Positions 45,020-54,146 of a stretch of 64,000 bases of DNA are shown in pieces; positions within the stretch are counted from its first letter, which is position 1, and each line of letters opens with the position of its first letter. The DNA is taken from the NCBI RefSeq assembly GCF_039543825.1, contig NZ_BAABKM010000002.1, forward strand, positions 1,830,133 through 1,894,132, in the 5' to 3' direction. Below the pieces are notes generated by a model, which searched no databases, was not told where the DNA came from, and saw nothing but the letters and a program-made list of their open reading frames with translations. This DNA is from Nocardioides conyzicola (GTDB lineage Bacteria > Actinomycetota > Actinomycetes > Propionibacteriales > Nocardioidaceae). Both the position numbers and the translations under genes were made by a program.

Positions 45020-45742
45020 CTACTGCTGAGGCGCCGGGAGCACGCAGAACTCGTTGCCCGACGGGTCGGTGTAGGTGCGCCACGGCAGCTCGCCCCACTG
45101 CGGGGGGACCCGGCTGCCGCCGCGCTCGGCGATGCGGGCCTCGGCCTCGTCGGCGTCCTCGCCGCGCTCGAGCCGGACGTCGAGGTGGATCCGGTTCTTG
45201 GCCGCGGTCTTGGGCGCCGGCTCGGGGCACAGCTCCAGCAGCGGACCACGCAGCGAGGGGTGGCGCAGGGTCCGGGGGGCCACCCCCGGGGCGTCGACCC
45301 AGCCGGTCAGCCAGGACCAGAAGGCGGCGTCGCGGTCCGGGTCGGCGGAGTCGAGCGGGAGGGCGGCGATCGGCCCGGTGCCGGCGTACGCCGCCCGCTC
45401 CTCCATCACGCAGAAGGGGTTGCCCTCCGGGTCGGCGAGGACCACCCACGGCACGTCGCCCTGCCCGATGTCGAGGTGCCGCGCGCCCAGCCCGAGCAGC
45501 CGGTCGACGACCTCGGCCTGGCCGGCCCCGCCCAGGAGGTCCAGGTGCAGCCGCAGCGGGTCGGCCGGCGCGGCCGGCACCTCCGGGAAGCACAGGTCGA
45601 GGTACGCCTCGCCGTCGATGGCGAGCCGGGTCTCGTAGACGCCGGGCTCGTCGGTCAGCCGCTCGGTGCCGAGCACCGCCTCCCAGAACCGGCCCAGCTG
45701 CTGCGCGTCGAGGGCATCGATGACGATGTTCTCCAGGTACAT
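45020..45742 (-). CDS. VOC/glyoxalase-like family protein (two modules)
   Basis: A 240-residue protein of two betaalphabetabetabeta modules. Module 1 has IVIDALDAQQLGRFWEAVLG then HLDLLG and VLADPEGNPFCVME; module 2 has ADPDRDAAFWSWLTGWV, RIHLDVRLERGEDADEA and TYTDPSGNEFCVLP. These are the glyoxalase_6-type repeats of actinobacteria; the substrate is unknown. The ATG at 45742 follows TAGGCT by 7 nt. Confidence 0.88.
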   Translation of the reverse strand: MYLENIVIDALDAQQLGRFWEAVLGTERLTDEPGVYETRLAIDGEAYLDLCFPEVPAAPADPLRLHLDLLGGAGQAEVVDRLLGLGARHLDIGQGDVPWVVLADPEGNPFCVMEERAAYAGTGPIAALPLDSADPDRDAAFWSWLTGWVDAPGVAPRTLRHPSLRGPLLELCPEPAPKTAAKNRIHLDVRLERGEDADEAEARIAERGGSRVPPQWGELPWRTYTDPSGNEFCVLPAPQQ

Positions 45743-45749
45743 GGGGTCC

Positions 45750-45755
45750 AGCCTA
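45750..45755 (-). promoter_or_regulatory. -10 hexamer TAGGCT, leaderless start of the VOC gene
   Basis: Minus-strand TAGGCT stands 7 nt before the ATG at 45742, inside the palindrome GCCTAGGC shared with the divergent GNAT gene. Confidence 0.45.
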
Positions 45756-45779
45756 GGCAGCGAGGTGGGACCCTGGGGC

Positions 45780-46430
45780 GTGCCCCAGATCGAGGTCCGT
45801 CCGTACGACGTCGCCGACCGCGACGAGCTGGTCGACGTCGTGTTCGAGGCGGCCGGTGCCGGTGCGCCGAGCTCCGAGGTGTGGGGGCACCACGCCTCGC
45901 TCGCCGAGGTCTACCTGACGCCGTACCTCGACCTCGAGCCCGACTCGGCCTTCGTCGTCACCGTCGACGGCCGCCCGGCCGGCTACCTGGTCGGCTGCGT
46001 CGACGAGTCCCGCTTCCCGAGCGAGGAGGACCGGACGTCGGCGGCTATCCGGAAGCACCGCCTCTTCCGGATGCCCGGCCCGCGCCGGTTCTTCGTGCGC
46101 GCGGCCCTCGACACGGCGTACCTCCGGCTGCGCCGCGTCCCGACCGCCGGGGAGCTCAGCGACCCCCGCTGGCCCAGCCACCTGCACATCGACCTGATGC
46201 CCGAGGCCCGCGGCTCCGGTGCCGCCGACCGGCTGGTGGAGCTGTGGTTCGCGCGGCTCCGCGAGGTCGGGTCGCCGGGCTGCTACCTGCAGACCTCGGC
46301 CGAGAACCACCGCGCCGTCGCGTTCTTCGAGCGCGTCGGCTTCGAGAGGTACGGCGACAACCCGGTGGTGCCGGGCATGCGGTACGCCGGCGAGCGGATG
46401 CACCAGCAGACGATGGTCTGGTCCGCCTAG
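45780..46430 (+). CDS. GNAT family N-acetyltransferase
   Basis: A 216-residue acetyltransferase (IEVRPYDVADRDELVDVVFEAAG, LHIDLMPEARGSGAADRLVELWF as the CoA loop, NHRAVAFFERVGFERYG). GTG at 45780 follows AGGTGG by 11 nt; a GTG at 45765 is the alternative start. It overlaps the convergent second GNAT gene by 4 bp. Confidence 0.83.
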   Translation: MPQIEVRPYDVADRDELVDVVFEAAGAGAPSSEVWGHHASLAEVYLTPYLDLEPDSAFVVTVDGRPAGYLVGCVDESRFPSEEDRTSAAIRKHRLFRMPGPRRFFVRAALDTAYLRLRRVPTAGELSDPRWPSHLHIDLMPEARGSGAADRLVELWFARLREVGSPGCYLQTSAENHRAVAFFERVGFERYGDNPVVPGMRYAGERMHQQTMVWSA

Positions 46431-47020
46431 GCCTGCCGCTCGCGCCACTCGTCGGCGAGCACGGCGTACGTCATCCCGTCGAGCCAGCCCTTGGTGCGGT
46501 GCAGCGAGTCGCGTACGGCGTACTCCTCGCGCCGCATGCCGATCCGCTCCATCAGCCGCCACGACGGCACGTTGTCGGCGAAGCAGAGGGCCTGGATGCG
46601 CCGCAGCCCGAGGTCCTCGAAGCAGATCCGCAGCAGCTCCGCGGCCGCCTCGGTGGCGATCCCCTGCCCGGCGAACGCCGGGTCGACCGCCCAGCCGATC
46701 TCGGCCTGCACGCCCTGCGCCTGCTCGGCGACGTCGCTCTGCGACCAGGCGTCGGAGATGCCGAGGTAGAGGTCGCCCACGATCCGCCCGTCGAGCTCGA
46801 CGACCAGGGTCCGGGAGAGGGAGGCCGGCGGCGACATCTTCTCGACGAACCGCTCCAGGGTGGAGAAGTCGTGGCTGATCCACTCCCACATCGACGGGAG
46901 GCGGCGGTACGCCCACATCGTCTCGACGTCCTCCGCCCGCATCGGCCGGATCGTCAGCCGGGCGGTGCGCACCGGCCACGCGACGGAGCTGAGGTCCTGG
47001 ATCGTGGGCTCGTCGGTCAC
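46427..47020 (-). CDS. GNAT family N-acetyltransferase (RimJ-like)
   Basis: A 197-residue protein of the RimJ/RimL class: RTARLTIRPMRAEDVETMWAYR, AEIGWAVDPAFAGQGIATEAAAELLRICFEDLGLRRI with the CoA loop, NVPSWRLMERIGMRREE. Members acetylate protein N-termini or small molecules. The GTG start at 47020 follows CACACT by 6 nt, again without a ribosome site. Confidence 0.87.
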   Translation of the reverse strand: MTDEPTIQDLSSVAWPVRTARLTIRPMRAEDVETMWAYRRLPSMWEWISHDFSTLERFVEKMSPPASLSRTLVVELDGRIVGDLYLGISDAWSQSDVAEQAQGVQAEIGWAVDPAFAGQGIATEAAAELLRICFEDLGLRRIQALCFADNVPSWRLMERIGMRREEYAVRDSLHRTKGWLDGMTYAVLADEWRERQA

Positions 47021-47044
47021 GGGGTCAGTGTGGCGCCCAGCGCG

Positions 47045-47251
47045 TCAGAGGCCACCGGCGGTGCCGCCGAAGTCGTTGCCGTTGTGGATGTTGGTCCGCG
47101 ACATGTAGTGCGCCGAGTTGTTGTCGTTGCTGTCCATCGGCGCGTTCTGCGCGATGTGGTGGCGGGAGCGCCGGCCGCGCACCTGGCTGACGACAATGCC
47201 GACGACGAGCGCGGCGCCGAGGACGATGAGCACGATCGTGAAGGTGTCCAT
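47045..47251 (-). CDS. Small membrane protein
   Basis: Sixty-eight residues: one N-terminal helix (TFTIVLIVLGAALVVGIVVSQV), a basic stop-transfer RGRRSRHH and an Asn/Asp-rich tail (APMDSNDNNSAHYM). GGAGGGACACCACC precedes the ATG. Missed by simple length filters. Function unknown. Confidence 0.6.
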   Translation of the reverse strand: MDTFTIVLIVLGAALVVGIVVSQVRGRRSRHHIAQNAPMDSNDNNSAHYMSRTNIHNGNDFGGTAGGL

Positions 47252-47282
47252 GGTGGTGTCCCTCCGAGTAGTTGGCAGGACT

Positions 47283-47963
47283 CTACGCCCGGACCGGGTG
47301 CGGTACGGCGCCCAGCGACATCTGCCCGAGCCACGCCGGGACCTCCCGGCGTACGGCGGAGGGCGCGTCGATCCGGACGTCGCCGGTGCGCAGCGCGTCG
47401 GCCCAGGTGCGGTCGACGCGCCAGAGCCGCACCATCGTGGACAGGGTGGTGACGACCGAGGCGGTGACGTCGAAGCCCGGGTCGTAGTCGCACACGTCGG
47501 CGTCGTCGCCGCTGACGCAGAGCCACCACCGCGCCGTACCGGCGGGTTGGTCGGTGAACTCGAACCGGACCACCGTGCGCCGTCGCGGCCACGCGTCGAG
47601 CGGCACCGACCGGCGGATGTCCCAGAGCAGCAGGTGCGGGTCGAGGTCGTCCTCGCCGAGCTCCCCGATCCAGCGGATGCCCCAGGCGCCGAGGCCCTCG
47701 ACGACCGGCTTGAGCTCCAGGCCGCACTCGGTGAGGTGATAGCTGGTGCGGCCGTCGACCTCGTCGCGGCGCACGACACCGGCGCGCTCGAGGGAGCGCA
47801 GTCGCTTGGAGAGCAGCGCGGGCGACATCTTGGGGTTGCCCCGCCGCAGCTCGTTGAAGCGGGTGCTGCCCGCCATCAGCTCGCGCACGACGAGCAGCGT
47901 CCACCGCTCGTCGAGCACCTCCATCGCCTTCGCCACCGGGCAGAACTGTCCGTAGGACGACAT
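47283..47963 (-). CDS. HxlR-type winged-helix regulator with C-terminal SCP2-like domain
   Basis: A 226-residue regulator. The start SYGQFCPVAKAMEVLDERWTLLVVRELMAG holds the HxlR Cys, and FNELRRGNPKMSPALLSKRLRSLE is the recognition region. The C-terminal 100 residues look like a sterol-carrier-type beta domain (VVRFEFTDQPAGTARWWLCVSG). GGGAGG lies 8 nt before the ATG. It is divergent from a methyltransferase; a large dyad lies between. Confidence 0.87.
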   Translation of the reverse strand: MSSYGQFCPVAKAMEVLDERWTLLVVRELMAGSTRFNELRRGNPKMSPALLSKRLRSLERAGVVRRDEVDGRTSYHLTECGLELKPVVEGLGAWGIRWIGELGEDDLDPHLLLWDIRRSVPLDAWPRRRTVVRFEFTDQPAGTARWWLCVSGDDADVCDYDPGFDVTASVVTTLSTMVRLWRVDRTWADALRTGDVRIDAPSAVRREVPAWLGQMSLGAVPHPVRA

Positions 47964-48017
47964 GCCACACCTCCCGTTCGCTCTCGGACCAGTAGACCGC
48001 CGGCCGCCGGGTCGGCA

Positions 48018-48061
48018 CCAGTACAGATCGTGAACCGCTGGTGGTTCAGAGCTGGCACTGG
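48018..48061. promoter_or_regulatory. Extended dyad between HxlR and methyltransferase genes
   Basis: TGAACC-N6-GGTTCA (48031-48048) is nested in CCAGT (48018-48022) and ACTGG (48057-48061), all sharing one centre at 48039.5. It is the likely HxlR operator for both divergent genes. Confidence 0.6.
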
Positions 48062-48094
48062 AGGGGGCGGGCCACCTCACCGGATGCTCGACGC

Positions 48095-48904
48095 ATGACA
48101 ACGACCACCACAGCAACCACTCAGAACCCCACTCCCCTCTGGGCTCTCGGCGACTACCACGCCGTCGCCACGGAGATCATCGCGCCACTCGGACCGCGCG
48201 TCGTCGAGGCCACGGGCGTCCACTCCGGCCAGCACGTCCTCGACGTGGCGGCCGGCACCGGCAACGCGGCCCTGCCCGCCGCGCGCACCGGCGCCGACGT
48301 GGTCGCCTCCGACGTCACGCAGGCCCTGCTCGTCACCGGGCGCGCCACCGCCGAGGCCGAGGGCCTCGACCTGGACTGGCGTTGCGACGACGCCCAGGCC
48401 CTGCCGTACGACGACGGCGAGTTCGACGTGGCGCTGTCGTGCGTGGGCGTGATGTTCGCGCCGCGGCACCAGGACGCCGCCGACGAGCTGGTGCGCGTCG
48501 TCCGCGCCGGTGGCCGGATCGGGCTGCTCAGCTGGACGCCGGAGGGCTTCATCGGCCGGATGTTCGCGACCATGAAGCCCTACGCGCCGGCGCCACCGCC
48601 GGGCGCGCAGCCGCCGCCCCTGTGGGGCGACGAGGCCCACGTGCGCGCGCTCCTGGGCGACCGGGTCACCGACGTGGTCGCCGTCCGGGAGACGCTGGTC
48701 GTCGACCGGTTCGCGACCGGCGCGGACTTCCGCGACTTCTTCAAGGCGACCTACGGGCCCACGATCATGGTCTACCGCTCGATCGCCGACGACCCGTCCC
48801 GGGTCGCCGCGCTCGACGCGGCGCTCGCCGCGCTGGGCGACGACGCCCTGGCCGAGGGCCGGATGGAGTGGGAGTACCTGCTGCTCACGGCAAGGCGGAG
48901 CTGA
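48095..48904 (+). CDS. Class I SAM-dependent methyltransferase (UbiE/MenG-like)
   Basis: A 269-residue methyltransferase. SAM motif I is VLDVAAGTGNAALPAA near residue 48, with motif II DDAQALPYDDGEFDVALSCVGVMFAP. The substrate is not clear; probably a small molecule. ATG 48095 (MTTTTTATT) is chosen as it follows the dyad. Probably controlled by the divergent HxlR protein. Its end overlaps the convergent GHL15-like gene by 20 bp. Confidence 0.86.
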   Translation: MTTTTTATTQNPTPLWALGDYHAVATEIIAPLGPRVVEATGVHSGQHVLDVAAGTGNAALPAARTGADVVASDVTQALLVTGRATAEAEGLDLDWRCDDAQALPYDDGEFDVALSCVGVMFAPRHQDAADELVRVVRAGGRIGLLSWTPEGFIGRMFATMKPYAPAPPPGAQPPPLWGDEAHVRALLGDRVTDVVAVRETLVVDRFATGADFRDFFKATYGPTIMVYRSIADDPSRVAALDAALAALGDDALAEGRMEWEYLLLTARRS

Positions 48905-50156
48905 GCACCGCGGCGCTGCGGGGGCCGAGCTCGACCCGGTCCGCCGGCTCCCCGCGGACGAGGTACCGGCCGCCCAGGGGCACGGTCCTGGTCTCGTCGC
49001 CGCTGTTGACGACCGCGACCCCCTCGGCGTACGGGCGCAGCCGGACGCCGGCGGCCGGCGTCTCGACGGGGCCGGCCGGCGCCCCGACGTCCGCGGTCGC
49101 CCCGCTCAGCCAGAACGAGACGCCCGACTCCTCGGGGACGTACATCGAGGCGCCGGTGCGGCCGTTCCACGCGAGCAGCCAGGTCGCGCGGTGGTAGAGC
49201 TGCGCGGCCTCGTCGTACGACGTCCCGTAGGTCACGGCCAGCACCGGGACGTCGTACTCGGCCGCCCACGAGATCAGGTCGAACCGCCACTGCCAGTCCT
49301 CGTCACCGAACGGCTGGTCCTCGCCGAAGCCGTACTTCACGAGGTACTCGAACTCCCACCCGGAGACGTACGGCGTCCACTGCTCCAGCGTCGGGCGCCA
49401 GTTGTCCTCGTAGACCGTCACGTTGGGCATCGCGAGGTAGCCGGCCGCGGTGATCTGCGGGCCGACGTTGCTCAGGAACGACGTGGTCGCGGCGTACATC
49501 GCGGCGTCGTCCGGGACCTGGGGCGAGACGGCGTCGCCGACCACCGTGTGGGACAGCCGGGTGAGCACGTCGTCCATCATCACGCCGTCCCAGTCGTGGG
49601 CCTGGAGCTCGGACACCACCGAGTCGGTCCAGGCCTGCTGGTAGTCGGGGTTGGTGATGTCCATGGGGTGCAGGCCGGGCCAGTCCGACCACTCCATGGT
49701 GTCGCCCTCCGCGGTGCGCAGGAACCAGTCGGGGTGGTCCCGCAGCGCCGACCAGTAGCCGACGCCGGCCGGCAGGATCTCCTGGTCCTGGTCGCACTTT
49801 CCGGTCGGACCGGTGACGCACGCGTTCGAGACCGTGGCCGTGACGTCCTTGTACATCAGGACCCGCACGTTGGGGTTCTGCTCCTTGAGGGCGGGGATCC
49901 GGTCGTACTCCCACGGCTGCATGACGACCCAGTCGCCGCGGAAGGCGTCCGGCTGGGCGTCCCAGTCGCCGGGATCCAGTGCGAGCGTGCCCGCGGAGGG
50001 CGAGCGGGGCGCCGGTCCCACCGTGTTCGGGTCGGCCGACGCGTCCCCGAGCGGGCCGGCGAGCGGGGCGAGGACCAGCATCAGCGCGGTCGCCGCCACC
50101 AGGGCGCAGGCGTACGCGCGGCCGGCGCGCGTGCCTGGCTGTCGCATCCCGACCAT
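48885..50156 (-). CDS. Secreted glycoside-hydrolase-like protein (GHL15 type)
   Basis: A 423-residue exported protein. A signal peptide (ACALVAATALMLVLAPLAG) precedes a TIM-barrel-like domain: WVVMQPWEYDRIPALKEQNPNVRVLMYKDV, YWSALRDHPDWFL, WPGLHPMDITNPDYQQAW, WDGVMMDDVLTRL. These match putative glycosyl hydrolase-like family 15, with DGVMMDD as the likely acidic active site. The C-terminal 80 residues form a beta domain. AAAGGGGG lies 4 nt before the ATG at 50156. Polymer target unknown. Confidence 0.75.
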   Translation of the reverse strand: MVGMRQPGTRAGRAYACALVAATALMLVLAPLAGPLGDASADPNTVGPAPRSPSAGTLALDPGDWDAQPDAFRGDWVVMQPWEYDRIPALKEQNPNVRVLMYKDVTATVSNACVTGPTGKCDQDQEILPAGVGYWSALRDHPDWFLRTAEGDTMEWSDWPGLHPMDITNPDYQQAWTDSVVSELQAHDWDGVMMDDVLTRLSHTVVGDAVSPQVPDDAAMYAATTSFLSNVGPQITAAGYLAMPNVTVYEDNWRPTLEQWTPYVSGWEFEYLVKYGFGEDQPFGDEDWQWRFDLISWAAEYDVPVLAVTYGTSYDEAAQLYHRATWLLAWNGRTGASMYVPEESGVSFWLSGATADVGAPAGPVETPAAGVRLRPYAEGVAVVNSGDETRTVPLGGRYLVRGEPADRVELGPRSAAVLSSALP

Positions 50157-50183
50157 CCTGCCCCCTTTGCGGTCGGTGACTCC

Positions 50184-51574
50184 TCACGATCCGGGTGGTC
50201 GGGTCTGGCTGGGGTGCGGAGCGTCGCCGACGCGGGCCTGTTCGCGCCACATCGCGACCTCCAGCTCCGCGCGCACGGCGGAGTACGCCGGGTCGTCGGC
50301 GACGTTGCGCAGCTCGTGCGGGTCCGCGGCGAGGTCGTAGAGCTCCCACTCGCCGGGGTAGGTCCCGCCCCCGGTGCCGGGCAGGCCGAGGCCGTCGTTG
50401 TAAAAGTACACGAGCTTGTGCCGCTCGGTGCGGTAGCCGTAGTGGGCCGGTGCCTTGTGGAAGACGTCGTCGTGCTCCCAGTAGCGGTAGTAGAAGCCCG
50501 TGGCGGGTGGCTCGGTCGGCTCGCCGAGGAGGTCGGGCCAGAAGCTCCGGCCCTGCATCCGCGGGTGCGGCTCGACGCCACAGGCGTCGAGGATCGAGCG
50601 GGCCCAGTCGACGTTGGAGACGATGCCGTCGAAGACGCCGGCGCCCGCGAGACGCCGGGGATAGCTGAGCAGCAGCGGCATCCGCAGCGACTCCTCGTAC
50701 ATGAACCGCTTGTCGAACCAGCCGTGGTCGCCGAGGAAGAAGCCCTGGTCGGAGGCGTAGACCAGCAGCGTGTCGTCGAGGTCGCCCCGCTCGCGGAGGC
50801 GGTCGACGACCCGGCCGACGTTGTCGTCGACGGACGCGACGCAGGCCAGGTAGTCCTCCATGAAGCGCTGGTACTTCCAGAGCGCGAGCTCGTCGTAGGA
50901 CAGCCCGGCCGGAGGGTCCTCCTTGAGGTCCTCCTGGGTGAGGTGCTCGGCGATCCGCATCGCCGCGCGGCGGGTCGACGACGACCGGGTGGCGTAGTCG
51001 TCGCCGAAGGTCGCCGGGACCGGGACGGGTCGGGGATCCAGGGGCGGTGTGGCGCCTTGTGCCACACCAGCACGCACCAGGGGTCGTCGCCAGGCAGCGA
51101 GTCGACCCACTCCAGCGCGAGGTCGGTGACGATCTCGGTGGCGTATCCCGGGACGACCCGGAGGCCGTCGCGGCCGAGCAGCTGCGGGTCGACGTACTCT
51201 CCCTGCTCGACGAAGACCTGCCACTCGTCGAAGCCCTCGGGGTCGTGACCGGACCCCTCGCCCAGGTGCCACTTGCCGAAGAGCGCGGTGCGGTAGCCCG
51301 CCTCCTTGAGCTGCGAGACGAAGGTCGGCTGGCTCGCGTCGATGGGCGTCTCCAGGGTCGTCACCCCGTTCACGTGGCTGTAGGTGCCGGTGAGGATCGA
51401 CGCGCGGCTCGGCGAGCACAGGCTGTTGGTCGCGAAGCAGTGGTCGAAGCGCCACCCCAGCGCACCGATCTCGTCGATGCGCGGGGTGGTGTTCACGACG
51501 GAGCCGTACGCCGAGATGGCGTGCGCGGCGTGGTCGTCGGTGAGCACGACCACCACGTTGGGGCGCCGGGTCAT
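50184..51574 (-). pseudogene. Frameshifted arylsulfatase-type gene
   Basis: Two minus-strand frames together make one sulfatase. The first (ATG 51574) reads PNVVVVLTDDHAAHAISAYG, SLCSPSRASILTG (formylglycine site C-x-P-x-R), LFGKWHLGEG and ends naturally at HKAPHRPWIPDP near 51030. The other frame resumes at PVPVPATFGDDYATRS and runs through YASDQGFFLGDHGWFDKR to 50184. Family members have about seven residues more between these points, so a short deletion that is not a multiple of three is likely. ATG overlaps the upstream sulfatase stop (ATGA). Confidence 0.8.
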
Positions 51575-53076
51575 GGCACCTGCACGTACGTCGACTCGTC
51601 GAGCCCGCTCATCATCGGGTCGTAGTCGAGCTCGCCGACGTCGTACATCGACGTCATCCAGTGGTAGAACCGGTCGTCCCGCTCCCGCAGCAGCGTGTAG
51701 AGCCGGTGCATCATCCGCCCGCGGACGGACGCCATCTCCGGGTGGTGGTAGCGGTTCTGCAGCTCGTCGGGATCGGTGTGCAGGTCGTAGAGCTCGTTGG
51801 TGTCGGCCGGGTTCACCACGAGCTTGAAGCGGTCCTCGCGCAACATCCGCTGGGGGTACGGGAAGTGGTGGCCGTGGAACTCCGCGACGATGTCGTCGGC
51901 CCACTCCGGCTGCTCGCCGCGCACGAGCGGCAGCAGGCTGCGGGAGTCGACGGCCGGCGCCTGGTCCAGCCCCGCCAGGTCGAGGATGGTCGCCGTGCAG
52001 TCGAGCAGGCTCACGAACTCCTGGCGCACCTCGCCCTCCGGTCCGCCAGGGATCCGGACGATCCCGGGCGTGCGGTAGATGTCCTCGTACATCGCCGGGC
52101 CCTTGTCGTGCAGCCGGTGGCTGCCGGTGAACTCGCCGTGGTCGCACGTGAAGAAGACGGCCGTGTCGTCGCGCAGGCCGAGCCTGTCCGCTGCGGCCAG
52201 CACCCGGGCCACCTGCTCGTCGATCAGGGCGACGTAGCCCCAGTAGACGGCGATCAGCTTGCGCGTCACCTCGATCGGCATCGTGTCGAAGGTCCAGTGC
52301 GCGCTGTAGTTGGCGTGCACCGCCGGCTTGCCCTCGAACGTCTCCGCGATCGACCGCGGCAGCTCGACGGACTCCGGGTCGATCAGGTCGAAGTAGTGGT
52401 CGGGGATGACGTAGGGCAGGTGCGGTCCGAAGAAGTGCAGGCCGAGGTAGAACGGCTTGTCGTCGCGATGGACGTCCTCGGCGTACCGCTCGAGCAGCTC
52501 GATGGCCCGCGTGGCCAGGTAGTGCTCGAACGTCGCCTCGACGGGCTGGTGCAGGCGCGCGGCCAGCAGGTTGCCGGGCCCGCCGTTGGGCAGCGTGCCG
52601 CGGATCCGGTCGCTGATCGCGTACGGCGGGAGCCCGCGCTCGTCCAGGTAGGCGAGGTAGTCCGGGTGGTCGACCGGGTTGTGCCAGCCCGGCAGGTGGA
52701 CCCCGTCGAGGCCGTAGTCCGCGGGCTCACGGACGGTGCCGGCGTGCCACTTCCCGACGAGCCCGGTGTTGTAGCCCGCCTCCCGGAGGGCGACCGGGAA
52801 GGTGAACGCGTCGTCGGGCAGGTCCTCGACGTACCCGACGTTGCGCTCGGCGTTGGCCAGGACCTTGTGGCGGAACGGCGCCTGCCCCGTGAGCAGGCTC
52901 GCGCGCGCCGGCGTGCAGATCGCGGTCGGTGTGTACCACCGGTCGAAGCGGGTGCCCGTCCGGGCGAGCTCGTCGACCGCGGGCGTCGGCACGTGCGGGT
53001 TGCCGTAGGCGCCGAGGGTGTCGACCCGGTGCTGATCGGTCATCAGGAACAGGATGTTCCTGCGCCGTTCGGTCAC
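51571..53076 (-). CDS. Sulfatase (formylglycine, Cys type)
   Basis: A 501-residue sulfatase that hydrolyses sulfate esters. NILFLMTDQHRVDTLGAYG gives the first metal Asp, AICTPARASLLTG is the Cys-type formylglycine motif, and VFFTCDHGEFTGSHRLHDKG supplies the remaining metal ligands. No signal peptide is visible, so it probably acts on imported substrate. GTG at 53076 overlaps the stop of the transport binding protein gene (GTGA). Substrate is probably the compound imported by the adjacent ABC system. Confidence 0.92.
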   Translation of the reverse strand: MTERRRNILFLMTDQHRVDTLGAYGNPHVPTPAVDELARTGTRFDRWYTPTAICTPARASLLTGQAPFRHKVLANAERNVGYVEDLPDDAFTFPVALREAGYNTGLVGKWHAGTVREPADYGLDGVHLPGWHNPVDHPDYLAYLDERGLPPYAISDRIRGTLPNGGPGNLLAARLHQPVEATFEHYLATRAIELLERYAEDVHRDDKPFYLGLHFFGPHLPYVIPDHYFDLIDPESVELPRSIAETFEGKPAVHANYSAHWTFDTMPIEVTRKLIAVYWGYVALIDEQVARVLAAADRLGLRDDTAVFFTCDHGEFTGSHRLHDKGPAMYEDIYRTPGIVRIPGGPEGEVRQEFVSLLDCTATILDLAGLDQAPAVDSRSLLPLVRGEQPEWADDIVAEFHGHHFPYPQRMLREDRFKLVVNPADTNELYDLHTDPDELQNRYHHPEMASVRGRMMHRLYTLLRERDDRFYHWMTSMYDVGELDYDPMMSGLDESTYVQVP

Positions 53077-54047
53077 TTGCCGGCCGCCACGAAGTCGTCG
53101 CCCAGGTAGAACTCCGACGGGTCGACCGGCTTGTCCAGCTTGCCGGCGGTGACGAAGAAGTCCTCGAGCGCCGAGAACCACGCGTCGATGGTGCCGTCCT
53201 GCGTGTAGCCGTCGAGCTCCTCGGAGGTGAGCAGCTGGTTGTGGCTCGCGTCCTTCTCGACGGCGTCCACCGGCTGGTCGAGCATGTCCGCGGTCGCCTT
53301 GACCGCCTCCTCCGGGTGCGCGGCCCGGTAGTCCATCGCCTCGCGCAGCACGGCGACCACCTTCGCGTTGGTGGCGTCGGGGGTGTCGTTGCCGGCCACG
53401 AAGGCGTTGGGGAAGGAGAAGTCGTCGGAGAAGTCGCTGTCCTTGGCGAGCTCGACCAGGTCGGGGACCTGCTGCTTGATGGTGTCGATCGACGGGTAGA
53501 ACGTGCCGGCCGCGTCGACCTTGCCGGCGCTGAAGGCCGAGACGATCGTCGGCGGGTCCATCGGCACGATGTCGACGTCGTCGCGGGACATGCCGGCCGC
53601 GTCCAGCGCGAGACCGAGGATCATGTCGCCCGAGGTGCCCTCGGGCACGGCGACCTTCTTGCCCTTGAGGTCCTCGATCGAGTCGATGCCCGGCTGGGCG
53701 ATGACCCGGTCGGCGTTGCCGAGGGTGTTGACCGCGATGATCTTGGCCTGGCCGGAGGCCGGCAGCCAGACCGCGCCGGGGCCGATGTAGCCGTAGTCGA
53801 GGCTGCCGGCGCCGAGTGCCGTGATCTGGGTCGGGCCGTCGGTGAAGACCTTGGTGTCGACGTCGATGCCGGCGTCCTTCCAGAGGCCCTCCTTCTCGGC
53901 CACGGCCAGCAGGCTGGTGCCGTTGAAGTCGCCGATGTAGCCGAACGTGATCTTGGTGCCGGCGTCCGAGTCGTCGGACCCGCCGCAGGCGGTGAGGGCG
54001 GTGGAGAGCGTCGCGGTGATGGCGGCGACGGCGAGGAGCTTCTTCAT
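53073..54047 (-). CDS. ABC transporter substrate-binding lipoprotein (sulfonate/NMT1 type)
   Basis: A 324-residue lipoprotein. The signal peptide ends in the lipobox STALTAC. The mature protein has FGYIGDFNGTSLLAVAEKEGLWKDAGIDV and DLKGKKVAVPEGTSGDMILGLALDAAG, the SsuA/TauA/NMT1 signature. It would capture a sulfonate or sulfate ester outside the membrane. GGAAG precedes the ATG at 54047. Paired with the downstream sulfatase by a 4-nt overlap. Confidence 0.9.
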   Translation of the reverse strand: MKKLLAVAAITATLSTALTACGGSDDSDAGTKITFGYIGDFNGTSLLAVAEKEGLWKDAGIDVDTKVFTDGPTQITALGAGSLDYGYIGPGAVWLPASGQAKIIAVNTLGNADRVIAQPGIDSIEDLKGKKVAVPEGTSGDMILGLALDAAGMSRDDVDIVPMDPPTIVSAFSAGKVDAAGTFYPSIDTIKQQVPDLVELAKDSDFSDDFSFPNAFVAGNDTPDATNAKVVAVLREAMDYRAAHPEEAVKATADMLDQPVDAVEKDASHNQLLTSEELDGYTQDGTIDAWFSALEDFFVTAGKLDKPVDPSEFYLGDDFVAAGK

Positions 54048-54146
54048 GTTCTTCCTTCGTGATCTGGTGCGGACGCGGCGACCTGCAGGAGGCAGCAGCC
54101 GTCCGCGGGACCGGCGAGGTACCGGACCCGGACGGGGTCGAGGTGG

